Source of the DNA: CAVZZG01 sp963779685
GTDB taxonomy: Bacteria; Actinomycetota; Thermoleophilia; Gaiellales; F1-60-MAGs149
NCBI GenBank assembly: GCA_963779685.1
Contig: CAVZZG010000003.1
Span: 1,612,001-1,676,000 of the forward strand
Direction of reading: 5' to 3'
Length of the DNA stretch: 64,000 nt
The notes beneath the pieces are model-generated. The model saw nothing but the letters and a program-made list of their open reading frames with translations, did no database searches and had not been told where the DNA came from. Positions within the stretch are counted from its first letter, which is position 1. Every line of letters starts with the position of its first letter. Below are positions 1 through 12,463 of the stretch, in pieces. A program made the position numbers and the translations under genes.

Positions 1-58
1 CCGCCGGCGCCCTGGCGATGCGGCGCGCGCCAACCCCCGCCGTGCCGTGAGGCGCCCT

Positions 59-355
59 CTACCCTGCAGCCGCGCCGGGATCCGGCCGCACCACCACGGT
101 GTCGGCGATCGGGTAGATCTCGGTCACGGGCAGGTCGGCTCGCGTCGCGTGCTCGCGGATCTTCTCGGGGCTCGACGCCTCGTAGATGCACACCGTCCCG
201 AGCTTGCCCGACTCCTCGACCAGGACGTAGCTGCGGATCCAGCGGATGTCCGACGACATCTCACCGTCTCCGACGGCCGTCGATCGGGCGGCGGCAGCCT
301 GCAGGTCGCCGGGGCTCGCCCAGCCCTCGCGCCGGATGATCGCGTACTGGTTCAT
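59..355 (-). CDS. DUF4242-family small protein
   Basis: A 98-residue soluble protein that begins MNQYAIIRREGW and has the compact ferredoxin-like fold pattern expected of DUF4242 (SCO4226-like, nickel-binding in one characterised member). The segment around residues 41-60 (IRSYVLVEESGKLGTVCIYE) and the later EIREHA/LPVTEIYPI stretch match what I know of that family. The ATG at 355 was chosen because homologous sequence starts there; the frame stays open further upstream with no family resemblance. It is divergent from the L25 gene, leaving about 130 bp for promoters. No function can be assigned beyond the family. Confidence 0.75.
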   Translation of the reverse strand: MNQYAIIRREGWASPGDLQAAAARSTAVGDGEMSSDIRWIRSYVLVEESGKLGTVCIYEASSPEKIREHATRADLPVTEIYPIADTVVVRPDPGAAAG

Positions 356-487
356 GCATGACCTCTCTTCGTGGGAGCGGACGGCGCCGCGTGGCCGGTT
401 GACGCAGACAGTAGCGCCGCTTGGCAGGCTGTCCCCGGGCCCGGTTGGCGTGCCGTTTGCGCGGACCGCGTAGACTTCGACGCGCCA

Positions 488-1131
488 ATGCCCGATACGC
501 TCGTACTCGAACCCCGCGCACCCGGCAAGACCAAGTCTGCCAAGGCCGTGCGCGCCGCCGGCAAGATCCCCGGCATCCTCTACGGCCGCGGCAACGAGCC
601 GGTGCCGTTCCAGGTCGACCGGCCCTCGCTGCGCGACGCACTCTCCGGCGAGGCCGGGCGCCACGCCGTGGTCAAGCTGTCCATCGCCGGCCGCAAGGGC
701 GACATCCACGCGGTGCTCAAGGATTACCAGCTGGATCCCGTGCGCGATCGCGTGATCCACATCGACCTGCTCGAGATCTCGATGACCGAGCTGCTCGTGG
801 CCACGGTCGCCGTCCGCCTCGAGGGCGACGCCCCCGGGGTCAAGGAAGGCGGCGTGCTCGACCAGCCGCTGCACCAGCTCGAGGTGGAGGCGCTTCCGAG
901 CGACCTGCCGACCGAGTTCGCGGTCGACGTGTCGGAGCTCGGCGTGGGTGGTTCGATCAAGGTCGCCGACCTTGCCGTTCCGGACGGCGTGACCATGAAG
1001 ACCGACGGCGACGCGGTCGTCGCGGTCGTGCTCATGCCGACCACCATGGAGCAGATCGAGGCCGAGCAGGCGGCCGAGGCAGAGGGTGCGCCGAGCCGGC
1101 CGAGGCCGAGGAACCCGAAGTCGAGGAGTAG
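488..1131 (+). CDS. rplY: 50S ribosomal protein L25 (CTC family), frameshifted near the 3' end
   Basis: Long-form bacterial L25, which binds 5S rRNA in the large subunit. The N-terminal L25 domain (about residues 5-95, with KIPGILYGRGNEPVPF and the HIDLLEI strand) is followed by the TL5/CTC C-terminal domain (LEGDAPGVKEGGVLDQ). The acidic tail is split. In the starting frame the end reads as an Arg/Pro-rich tail running to 1153 into pth. One base is missing near 1090; restoring it gives an Ala/Glu-rich tail ending PEVEE at a TAG (1129-1131), 6 bp before pth, which is the normal end for this family. L25-pth adjacency is a very common bacterial gene pair. Confidence 0.93.
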
Positions 1132-1137
1132 CGGGCC

Positions 1138-1698
1138 GTGGTCGAGGCCCTGATCGTCGGGCTCGGCAACCCCGGCGCGCAGTACACCCTGACGCGCCAC
1201 AACATCGGCTTCCGGGTCGTGGACGAGATCGCGTCCCGCGCGGGCACGTCGTTTCGCTCCAAGTACGGCGGCCGCTTCGCCGAGACGACGGTCGCCGACG
1301 CCCGCGTGGCGCTGCTCGAGCCGGAGACGTTCATGAACCTGTCGGGCCGGGCGGCAGCGACGGCGGCGCGGTTCTTCAAGCTCGAGCCGGAGGCCGTGAT
1401 CGTCGTCTACGACGACATCGAGCTCGACTTCGACAAGGTGCGAGCGCGGTCGGGCGGGGGGCTGAAGGGCCACAACGGGCTGCGTTCGATGGCCGACGCG
1501 TTCGGCAGCCAGGACTTCCTGCGCGTGCGCTGCGGCGTCGGCCGGCCCCGGCGCGGCGATCCCCGCTCGATCGCCGACTACGTGCTCGGCGGGTTCTACG
1601 AGGACGAGGATCCCACCGAGCTGATCGGGCGGGCGGCGGACTGCGTCGAGGCGATCCTGCGCGATGGCGTCGCAGCCGCCGAGCGCGCCTTCAGCTGA
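1138..1698 (+). CDS. pth: Peptidyl-tRNA hydrolase
   Basis: Releases tRNA from peptidyl-tRNAs that drop off the ribosome. The 186-residue protein has the family landmarks in order: VGLGNPGAQYTLTRHNIGF with the catalytic His at about residue 21, the FMNLSG substrate-binding Asn, the VYDDIELDF catalytic Asp, and the GGLKGHNGLRS loop. The start is a GTG, 6 bp after the corrected L25 stop, so the two genes are presumably cotranscribed. The length is typical (about 185-195 residues). Confidence 0.97.
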   Translation: MVEALIVGLGNPGAQYTLTRHNIGFRVVDEIASRAGTSFRSKYGGRFAETTVADARVALLEPETFMNLSGRAAATAARFFKLEPEAVIVVYDDIELDFDKVRARSGGGLKGHNGLRSMADAFGSQDFLRVRCGVGRPRRGDPRSIADYVLGGFYEDEDPTELIGRAADCVEAILRDGVAAAERAFS

Positions 1699-1876
1699 CG
1701 GGGGACTCCGGGGTCGATCCGTCCGCGCGGGCGTCGAAGCAGGGCGCGCCCTCGAAGGCCGCGAGACCGCGCGGCAACGGCAGCCGGGCGCGGCGACGCG
1801 CCTTCGGCAGCGCGGCCACGACGAGCCCGCCCAGGACGGAGCCGACGATGAACGACCGGATGCGGCGGCGCTTCAC
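1691..1876 (-). CDS. Small single-pass membrane protein, unknown function
   Basis: A 61-residue protein starting at GTG 1876 (VKRRRIRSF), followed by one hydrophobic glycine-rich helix (IVGSVLGGLVVAALP) and a basic tail. It resembles the small actinobacterial proteins that carry one glycine-zipper-like transmembrane segment. It is antisense, with its 3' end overlapping the end of pth by 8 bp and its 5' end close to the start of the divergent psuG. It could be spurious, but the N-terminal charge pattern followed by a clean helix argues for a real gene. Confidence 0.5.
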   Translation of the reverse strand: MKRRRIRSFIVGSVLGGLVVAALPKARRRARLPLPRGLAAFEGAPCFDARADGSTPESPVS

Positions 1877-1893
1877 CTGTAGGATCCTAGCTC

Positions 1894-2823
1894 GTGACCC
1901 GCCAGCCGGCACCGTTCGTGACGATCGCGCCCGCGGTGCGCGAGGCGCTCGTGCGCGGCCGCGCCGTGGTGGCACTCGAGACCACCTTCGTCTCGCACGG
2001 CTTCCCGCCGCCCCACGGCGTCGAGACGGCGCTGGCGTCGCAGGAGGCCGTGCGGGCCGCGGGTGCGGTGCCGGCCACGATCGCGCTCGTGGACGGCGAG
2101 ATCATGGTCGGCGTCGAACCGGGGGTGCTGGAACGGCTCGCGACCGGCGACGCGCGCAAGATCGGACCGCGCGACCTCGCGGCCGCCCTCGCCGACGGGG
2201 CGCTCGGCGCCACCACCGTCGCAGGCACGCTGGCCGTGGCCCGGCTCTGCGGCATCCACCACGCCGCGACCGGCGGCATCGGCGGCGTGCACCGCGACGC
2301 GCACCTGTCGTTCGACGTCTCGGCCGACCTCAACGAGCTCGCGCGGGCGCAGGTCTGCCTGGTCTGCTCCGGGGTCAAGTCGATCCTCGACGTGGCCCGC
2401 ACGCTCGAGATGCTGGAGACCTTCGGCGTGCCGGTCGTCGGCTACGACGTCCCGACCCTGCCGCTGTTCTACAGCCGCGAGTCGACCTACGAGGTCTCCG
2501 CCCGGGTCGACTCGCCCCGCCAGGCCGCGGCGCTGTGCCGCATTCACTGGGAGCTCGGCCGGCCCGGCGCGGTGCTGATCGCGAACCCGCCGCCGGAGGA
2601 GTCCGCCCTGCCGGCCGAGGAGGCGGAGGCGCTGATCACCGCCGCACTGGCGGAAGCCGCCGCCGCGGAGGTGACCGGCCAGGCCGTTACGCCGTTCGTC
2701 CTCGCCCGCGTCCACGCCGCCTCCGGCGGCCGCACCGAGCGCGTCAACCGCGAGCTGATCGTCAGCAACGCCCACCTCGCGGGCGAGATCGCCGTCGCCG
2801 CCGCCAGCGCCGGGCGAACCTAG
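1894..2823 (+). CDS. psuG: Pseudouridine-5'-phosphate glycosidase
   Basis: Reversibly splits pseudouridine 5'-phosphate into uracil and ribose 5-phosphate, the second step of pseudouridine breakdown. The 309-residue protein has family signatures: ALETTFVSHGFPPP near residue 30, the DGEIMVGV strand, ATGGIGGVHR, the CSGVKSILD segment with the catalytic Lys, and PVVGYDVPTLPLFYSR. The start is GTG 1894. No psuK kinase lies alongside, so phosphorylated substrate must come from elsewhere. A hairpin follows the stop. Confidence 0.95.
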   Translation: MTRQPAPFVTIAPAVREALVRGRAVVALETTFVSHGFPPPHGVETALASQEAVRAAGAVPATIALVDGEIMVGVEPGVLERLATGDARKIGPRDLAAALADGALGATTVAGTLAVARLCGIHHAATGGIGGVHRDAHLSFDVSADLNELARAQVCLVCSGVKSILDVARTLEMLETFGVPVVGYDVPTLPLFYSRESTYEVSARVDSPRQAAALCRIHWELGRPGAVLIANPPPEESALPAEEAEALITAALAEAAAAEVTGQAVTPFVLARVHAASGGRTERVNRELIVSNAHLAGEIAVAAASAGRT

Positions 2824-2831
2824 CTGCGGAA

Positions 2832-2997
2832 TTCGCGGCACGGCACGCAACGCCGCACTCCTGCCGGCGTGCGTCTTCCATGCGCCTTTCATCACCGCCG
2901 GGGCCAGCCGTCGCACGGCTGGCCGATCACGTGCCGGTTCCGGGCGCACGGCCGGCGCGCGCATCGTCACGTGCGAAGTGGCGTGCCGTGCCGCGAA
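2832..2997. repeat. 166-bp inverted-repeat-bounded intergenic element
   Basis: The sequence TTCGCGGCACGGCACGC (2832-2848) recurs as its exact reverse complement at 2981-2997, a perfect 17-bp inverted repeat with 132 bp between the arms. It fills almost the whole gap between the convergent psuG and the membrane protein at 3003. No open frame in it looks real. A smaller perfect hairpin sits inside it. It could be a small non-autonomous mobile element or a large terminator structure. Confidence 0.6.
2902..2924. terminator. Hairpin between convergent genes, probable bidirectional terminator
   Basis: GGCCAGCCGT-CGC-ACGGCTGGCC is a perfect 10-bp stem with a 3-nt loop. It lies between the 3' ends of psuG (plus) and the minus-strand membrane protein. 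There is no T-tract, which is common for terminators of high-GC actinobacteria. Confidence 0.55.
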
Positions 2998-3002
2998 AAC
3001 CG

Positions 3003-3694
3003 CTACCGGCCGGCGCGGCGGGCGTGGGGTTCGCGCTGGCGCGGGACGTCGGCGGGCAGGACGTTGCGGCCGGTCATGTCGCCGTAGAGGTTGCGTTCGA
3101 CGAGGGCGGCGACGGGCGAGCCGATCAGCACCGTCAGGACGAGCACGGCGACCTGGCCGGCAGTGCCGAGCACGGGCGTGAGGGCGACCGCGAAGCCGAG
3201 CCAGAGGAAGAAGAAGCAGAAGCCGAGGCCGAACAGCGCCCCGTAGGCGCGGCCCCAGCCGCGCAGGGCGAGCCGGGCGCCGTGCGGAAACGCCCCGATC
3301 GCGCTCGCATCTCCTGCGGCGGCGGCGATCGGTGCGAACACCAGCACCGGATACAGCACGCCGATCAGGGGCCCGATGAACAGGGCGCCGGCGAACATCA
3401 CGGCCGCCCCGACCAGCGAGGCCACGGCGAGCACGAGGGCCCGCCGGCGCAGCGTGTCGGTGACCAGCGCCGTCAGGGCGCCGGCCAGCAGGAAGTGCGA
3501 CAGGCAGACGCCGGCGAACAGCAGCCCGAACGCCACCCGGCCGCTGCCCACGGCCCGGGCGAAGATGGCGATCGCCGCCGCCACCGCGCCGAACCCTGCC
3601 GACCACAGCAGGTAGGACCCGAGGTGCGCACCGAAGCGACGGAAGGCGGCTTCGAACAGGGCGCCGACGGACGCCGGCTCGCGGTTCGCCTCGA

Positions 3695-3698
<4 letters not shown>
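3003..3698 (-). CDS. Polytopic membrane protein, unknown function
   Basis: A 231-residue protein with about five or six hydrophobic segments (for example SYLLWSAGFGAVAAAIAIFA, HFLLAGALTALVTD, LVGAAVMFAGALFIGPLIGVLYP, FGLGFCFFFLWLGFAVALTP, VAVLVLTVLIGSPVAALV). The ATG at 3698 overlaps the clpB stop by 4 bp, so it is translationally coupled to clpB and is the last gene of the heat-shock operon. I do not recognise the family. The coupling suggests a membrane role under stress, but that is only inferred from context. Confidence 0.8.
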
Positions 3699-6304
<2,606 letters not shown>

Positions 6305-6325
6305 GTCTCTACCTTATGTAGACAG

Positions 6326-6724
6326 TTAGGGATATCGCCGGGTCACCGTCGTGCCCGGGGGATGCCAGAGCACGACCTCGCGGCGGTACGAGCGGTGCAC
6401 CTCGTCGACGGCGCGGCCGAGTCGCCGGTCGGCCTCGTCGAGCGCGGCTTCCAGGTCGCGCACGCGGGTCTCGAGCGCGAGCACGGCGTCTTCGAGTCGC
6501 AGCGCGTAGTCGGCGCCCTCGAGCGAGAGGCCCATGCCGCTGGCCAGTTCCGTCAGGCGCCGCACCCGCGCCACGTCGGCGTCCGAGTAGAGGCGCGTGC
6601 CGCCGGGGGTGCGCCGCGGCCTGATGAGGCCGCGAGCCTCGTAGATGCGCAGCGTCTGCGGATGCACGCCGAGCAACTCGGCGGCGATGCTGATCATGTA
6701 CTTGGGCGTGGTGTCGGCGCTCAC
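6326..6724 (-). CDS. hspR: Heat-shock repressor HspR, MerR family
   Basis: A 132-residue MerR-type regulator. The winged helix-turn-helix (about residues 9-78) contains YMISIAAELLGVHPQTLRIYEARGL and GGTRLYSDADV, followed by a predicted coiled coil (LALETRVRDLEAALDEADRR). HspR of Streptomyces and Mycobacterium represses dnaK operons and clpB, with DnaK as corepressor. The gene is inside the operon it would control. The start GTG 6724 overlaps the dnaJ stop by 4 bp (GTGA). The C-terminal tail ending RRYP resembles HspR rather than other MerR proteins. Confidence 0.93.
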   Translation of the reverse strand: MSADTTPKYMISIAAELLGVHPQTLRIYEARGLIRPRRTPGGTRLYSDADVARVRRLTELASGMGLSLEGADYALRLEDAVLALETRVRDLEAALDEADRRLGRAVDEVHRSYRREVVLWHPPGTTVTRRYP

Positions 6725-7815
6725 TCGAAGATCCCCGATCGGACGTCGACGCCGCCGTCGAGCACGGCGTAGCGCTCCAGCGCCTCGCGCTGCTGGCGCG
6801 ACAGCTTGGCCGGCACGAGGATGCGCAGCCGCACCAGCAGGTCGCCCCGCCGCTCGGCCGTGAGCGGCGCGCCCCGGCCCTTCACGCGCAGCACCTTGCC
6901 GTCCGCCGTACCCGCCGGCACCTTCACCCGGACGCGCTCGCGGCTCGGGGTCGGCACCTCGATCTCGCCGCCCAGGGCCGCCTCCGGGAACGTGATCGGC
7001 ACCTCCACCACGAAGTCGTCGCCGCGCCGCTCGAAGCGGTCGGACGGCGACACGTGGACGAGCACGAACAGGTCGCCCGGCGGTCCGCCGTTGGCGCCAT
7101 CGCCGCCGCGACCGGGCAGCCGGATACGGGCGCCGTCGCGCACGCCCGCGGGGATCTTGACCGTGTAGCGCTTCGACCTGGGCGTGCGGCCCCGCCCGTT
7201 GCACTCCGGGCAGGGCGTCTCGACGACGCTGCCCGCGCCGCCGCAGCGCAGGCACGGCTCGGAGAGCGAGAAGAAGCCCTGGTTGCGGGAGCGCACGCCC
7301 CGCCCCTTGCAGTCGGGGCACGTGATCGGCGAGGTGCCGGGCGCCGCCCGCGTGCCGTGGCAGGCCTGGCAGGTGACGTCGCGCTCGACCGGAATCGTCA
7401 GCTGGGCGCCCGAGAGGGCGTCGTCGAACGACAGCGTCACGCTCGTCTGCAGATCCGAGCCGCGCTCCGGGGCCATCCGGGCGCCACCGCCCCTGACCCG
7501 GCCGAACAGGTCGGCCAGCAGGTCGGACAGATCGACGCCGCGAGCGCTCGCGAAGTCGCGGAACGCGCCGGGGTCGAAGGCGCCGCTCTGCATGCCGCCG
7601 CTGGCGCCGAACTGATCGTAGGCCTTGCGCTTCTCGGGGTCGGAGAGCGTCTCGTAGGCGGCCGTGATCTCCTTGAAGGTCTCCTCGGACGCGGCGTTGC
7701 CCGGGTTCTTGTCCGGGTGGTAGCGCTGCGCGAGCTTGCGGTACGCCTTCTTGATGTCCGGCGCCGGCGCGCTGCGGGGCACGCCGAGCGTCTCGTACAG
7801 GTCACGCATCGGCAT
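6721..7815 (-). CDS. dnaJ: Chaperone DnaJ (type I Hsp40)
   Basis: A 364-residue co-chaperone that stimulates the DnaK ATPase. It has a J-domain (residues about 4-70, HPD in RYHPDKNPGN), a Gly/Phe-rich linker, four zinc-finger CxxCxGxG repeats (CQACHGTR, CPDCKGRG, CLRCGGAG, CPECNGRG) and a C-terminal substrate domain. The first motif is CQACHGTR, lacking the usual last glycine. It overlaps hspR by 4 bp downstream and the PH-domain gene by 14 bp upstream, so it is tightly embedded in the operon. Confidence 0.97.
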   Translation of the reverse strand: MPMRDLYETLGVPRSAPAPDIKKAYRKLAQRYHPDKNPGNAASEETFKEITAAYETLSDPEKRKAYDQFGASGGMQSGAFDPGAFRDFASARGVDLSDLLADLFGRVRGGGARMAPERGSDLQTSVTLSFDDALSGAQLTIPVERDVTCQACHGTRAAPGTSPITCPDCKGRGVRSRNQGFFSLSEPCLRCGGAGSVVETPCPECNGRGRTPRSKRYTVKIPAGVRDGARIRLPGRGGDGANGGPPGDLFVLVHVSPSDRFERRGDDFVVEVPITFPEAALGGEIEVPTPSRERVRVKVPAGTADGKVLRVKGRGAPLTAERRGDLLVRLRILVPAKLSRQQREALERYAVLDGGVDVRSGIFE

Positions 7816-8233
7816 GCCGCAACTCGCTTTCGAAACCGGCGCGGTCGGCGGCCGAGACCGCCACCACGACCTCGCCGACGCGGAGGATCGTGATCGCCGA
7901 GCGGTTGGTCACGAAGGCGCGAACGCCTCCCCCGCCCTTCAGCCGGAACCGCCCGAAGTAGCCGTAGAGCCCGCCGCTGCCCATCACCCGGGCACCGAGC
8001 CGCGCGCCCTGCAGCAGCGTGACGGGGCCGGCGATGTGCTCCTCGCCGCGGCGATCCTCGATCACCACGCCGAGATCGTCCACCTGGTAGGACAGCGGCT
8101 GGCGACGCCGGCAGCCGAAGATCAGGCCGGCGATGCCGAGCGCGCTCAGCGCGAGGATCATGCCGCCGGTGTCCTCGTTGTTGGTGAAGGCGCCGCCGGA
8201 CGCCGCCCAGAGGAAGATGCCGACCAGCCACAC
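7802..8233 (-). CDS. Two-helix membrane protein with bacterial PH-like domain
   Basis: A protein of about 143 residues with two N-terminal hydrophobic segments followed by a beta-rich domain matching the bacterial PH pattern: SYQVDDLGVVIEDR, GLYGYFGRFRL, VRAFVTNRSAITIL, then a DRAGFESEL helix. Such proteins are usually membrane-anchored and uncharacterised. The conventional start is GTG 8233, but homology-like sequence continues upstream to a CTG at 8299 that overlaps the grpE stop (CTGA) and reads LNVDGRYTAAPLD. The native start may therefore be CTG or may have been altered. Its place between grpE and dnaJ is unusual. Confidence 0.75.
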   Translation of the reverse strand: MWLVGIFLWAASGGAFTNNEDTGGMILALSALGIAGLIFGCRRRQPLSYQVDDLGVVIEDRRGEEHIAGPVTLLQGARLGARVMGSGGLYGYFGRFRLKGGGGVRAFVTNRSAITILRVGEVVVAVSAADRAGFESELRHADA

Positions 8234-8295
8234 CAGCGCGGTGGCCGCGCGTGCGGCCCCGTCCAGCGGCGCGGCGGTGTAGCGACCGTCGACGT

Positions 8296-8840
8296 TCAGC
8301 TCGCCGTCTCCTCGACCGCCACCACCACGCGAGCGGGGCGGATGACGCGGTCGTGCAGCACGAAGCCCCGCTGCAGCACCTGGATCACCGAACCGGGTTC
8401 GGCGTCGGACGGCTGCTGCAGCAGCGCCTCGTGCAGGTGCGGGTCGAACGGCTCGCCGAGCGGGTCGATCTCGACCAGGCCCTCCTTCTCGAGCAGGCCG
8501 CGCAGCGCGCGATGCACGAGCCGGACGCCCTCCTCGACGTGCTCCTTGTCGTGCTCGGCGAAGGCGTCGACCGCCCGCTCGAGGTCGTCGAGCACGGGCA
8601 GGAGGCCGCCGACGAGGCGCTCGGAGGCGCGCTGCACGATCGACTCGTGCTCGCGCGCCATGCGCTTCTTGTAGTTGTCGAACTCGGCCGCCACACGGCG
8701 GTAGTGGTCGAGGTACTCGTCCCGTTCGGCCTCTGCCTTGAGCACCGGATCGTCGACCGGCTCCTCGGTCGGCAGGGGTGCGGCGGCAGGCTCCGCCGTC
8801 ACCTCGGACTCGGGTGCCTCACCTCTCGTCTCGTCGTCCA

Positions 8841-8841
<1 letters not shown>
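8296..8841 (-). CDS. grpE: Nucleotide exchange factor GrpE
   Basis: A 181-residue GrpE that exchanges ADP on DnaK. It has an acidic low-complexity N-terminus (about 1-30), a long coiled-coil dimer helix (KAEAERDEYLDHYRRVAAEFDNYKKR) and a C-terminal beta domain (PLGEPFDPHLHEALLQQP, VIQVLQRGFVLHDRVIRPARV), which is the GrpE signature. Its start overlaps the dnaK stop by one base (TGATG), so translation is coupled. Confidence 0.96.
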
Positions 8842-10751
<1,910 letters not shown>

Positions 10752-10775
10752 TATTGGTCGTGACTCCTGAGATCG

Positions 10776-10817
10776 AATGCCTGACGCATTCTACGATCTA
10801 AGTGGTGTGCTATCAAG
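10776..10817 (-). promoter_or_regulatory. dnaK promoter with HAIR-like operator and 5' hairpin
   Basis: On the minus strand TTGATA (10811-10816) and TAGAAT (10788-10793) are separated by exactly 17 bp, a near-ideal housekeeping-type promoter. Overlapping the -35 is CTTGATA-N7-ACTTAGA (10797-10817), which matches the HspR-associated inverted repeat CTTGAGT-N7-ACTCAAG at 9 of 14 positions with the right spacing. Immediately downstream, AATGC-GTCAG-GCATT (10776-10790) is a perfect 5-bp hairpin that could be an operator or a 5'-UTR structure. Confidence 0.7.
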
Positions 10818-10888
10818 TTTCCTACGTCGCGGGAAGTCGGAGTTCGCCCGATCCCCGGCCGGAGAGCGCAGGCGATAGGATCCCCGGC

Positions 10889-12463
10889 ATGCGATCGCGG
10901 CTCGCCCTCGCGCTCCTCGTCGTCGTGTGCGTCGGTGCGCTGCCCGGCGGCACCGCCACCGCGGCCGCCAAGCAGCTGTCGGTGTCGGGCCTCGCCCGCA
11001 AGCTGACGATCGGCTACGTCTACATCGATCCGGCACTGCGCAAGAAGATCGACTCGAGCGCGCTGCAGACGGCGACGCGCGACGCGAACGGCAAGGACCA
11101 GGGCTGGCGGTTCGCCGCCCTGGCGACCCTGCCGCGCGGGGTCGCGACGCCGGACGCCACCGCCCAGGCCGTGCTCGACCGGCTCAAGGACAAGAAGAAC
11201 ATCGTGTTCGTGGCCGTCGCGCTCGTGAAGGACGGCACGGTCACGATCGGCGGCGCGTCCCGTCAGCCGGGCCGCAACCCGCTGCTGGTCGGCCAGGCCG
11301 CGCAGGCGGCGCAGAAAGCCGGCGGGTCGGTCGTGACGCAGCTGCAGACCTTCGCCCAGACGGTCGCGAGCGGGGCCGTCGCAAGCACCAAGCCGAAGTC
11401 GTCGGGCGGTGGCACCAGTTGGTGGGTGTGGCTGGTGGTCGTGGTCGGCATCGGCACGCTCCTCGTCCTTTTGGCGCTGCGCATGCGGGCGCGCTCGCGC
11501 GAGCTGCGCCAGCGAGCCCGTGGCGGCTCCATCGGCACGGCCCGGCAGTTCCACATGCAGCGGCTCGACGAGCTCAGCCGCCGTCACGGCGACCTCGTCC
11601 GGACGGTCGGAGAGCGCCCCGACGACGCCGCCCTCGCGGAGCATCACGAGACGGCCGGCGCCAAGCTGCTGGCCCTGCGACGCCAGTTGCCGGCGCTGTT
11701 CTCGCCCCGCGAGCTGCGCACGTGCGCGGCCGAGCTCGATCAGGCGCAGTGGCACCTCGAATGTGCCGACGCTCTCATCGCCGGCGCCCTGATGCCGCCC
11801 CAGCCGGCGGCCGAGCGCGCGGGTCTCTGCTTCTTCACCCACGAGCACGGCCTGGGCACGGTCGAGATCGATCTCGTCAAGCCCGACGCCTCGGTCGCGA
11901 CGGTCTGGATCTGCCCGGCGAACGCCGCCGCCCTGGCCGCCGGCGAGCTGCCGGTGGTCTCGAGCGTGCCGATCGGCTCGCGGATGGTGCCGTGGCCGGC
12001 GGCGCCGACCTGGTACGGGGCGCCGGGCTGGTCGGAGGACGACCTGCAGGGCCTCGAGTACCGGGGGCGCGAGATCTGGGGACGTCACGCTCCCGAGCGG
12101 GAGGAGCCGATCGGGCTGCCCGAGCCGGCGATGGCCGAGACCGCCGACCCCGGCCTGCTGCCGCCAGGCGTCTCGCCGCCGCCTGAGCCCGAACCGGAGT
12201 GGGAGCCCGAGCCCGCGCCCGAACCCGAGCCGGAGCCGGAGCCGGCGCCGGAGCCCGAGCCGCCGCCCGAGCCGCCACCGGCGGCGATGTTCGAGGAGCT
12301 CGAGGCGCCGCCCCCCGCCGAGCTGGAGGAGCGGGCGCTCGCGGTCGACCAGGAGCACGAGGACGAGGTGACGGCCGAGCATCCGGTGGTGCTCGAGCCG
12401 GAGCACACGGCGTCCTACGACCCGTTCTCCGAGGACCAGGACGGCGATGCCCGAAGCACCTGA
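10889..12463 (+). CDS. Secreted/membrane-anchored protein with Glu-Pro-rich tail, unknown function
   Basis: A 524-residue protein. It has a signal peptide (1-27, ending TATAAA), an unrecognised extracellular domain (about 28-165), a Gly/Ser linker, one transmembrane helix (about 178-197) and a cytoplasmic part with a charged helical region (about 200-290). A further domain contains GLCFFTHEHGLGTVEIDL. Residues about 430-466 are an almost pure Glu-Pro repeat (PEPEPEWEPEPAPEPEP), and the C-terminus is acidic. ATG 10889 was chosen over upstream codons because the signal peptide starts there. It diverges from dnaK. The last 17 bp overlap the next gene. Confidence 0.8.
   Translation: MRSRLALALLVVVCVGALPGGTATAAAKQLSVSGLARKLTIGYVYIDPALRKKIDSSALQTATRDANGKDQGWRFAALATLPRGVATPDATAQAVLDRLKDKKNIVFVAVALVKDGTVTIGGASRQPGRNPLLVGQAAQAAQKAGGSVVTQLQTFAQTVASGAVASTKPKSSGGGTSWWVWLVVVVGIGTLLVLLALRMRARSRELRQRARGGSIGTARQFHMQRLDELSRRHGDLVRTVGERPDDAALAEHHETAGAKLLALRRQLPALFSPRELRTCAAELDQAQWHLECADALIAGALMPPQPAAERAGLCFFTHEHGLGTVEIDLVKPDASVATVWICPANAAALAAGELPVVSSVPIGSRMVPWPAAPTWYGAPGWSEDDLQGLEYRGREIWGRHAPEREEPIGLPEPAMAETADPGLLPPGVSPPPEPEPEWEPEPAPEPEPEPEPAPEPEPPPEPPPAAMFEELEAPPPAELEERALAVDQEHEDEVTAEHPVVLEPEHTASYDPFSEDQDGDARST

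Noticed and set aside
1080..1100. Programmed frameshift at the end of L25, and likewise in the other single-indel genes
   Set aside because: No slippery heptamer or common context at the sites, both shift directions occur, and unrelated gene families are affected.
12177..12290. DNA minisatellite of GAGCCG-type units
   Set aside because: It is in-frame coding for a Glu-Pro-rich tail in a well supported gene; the repetition is at protein level.
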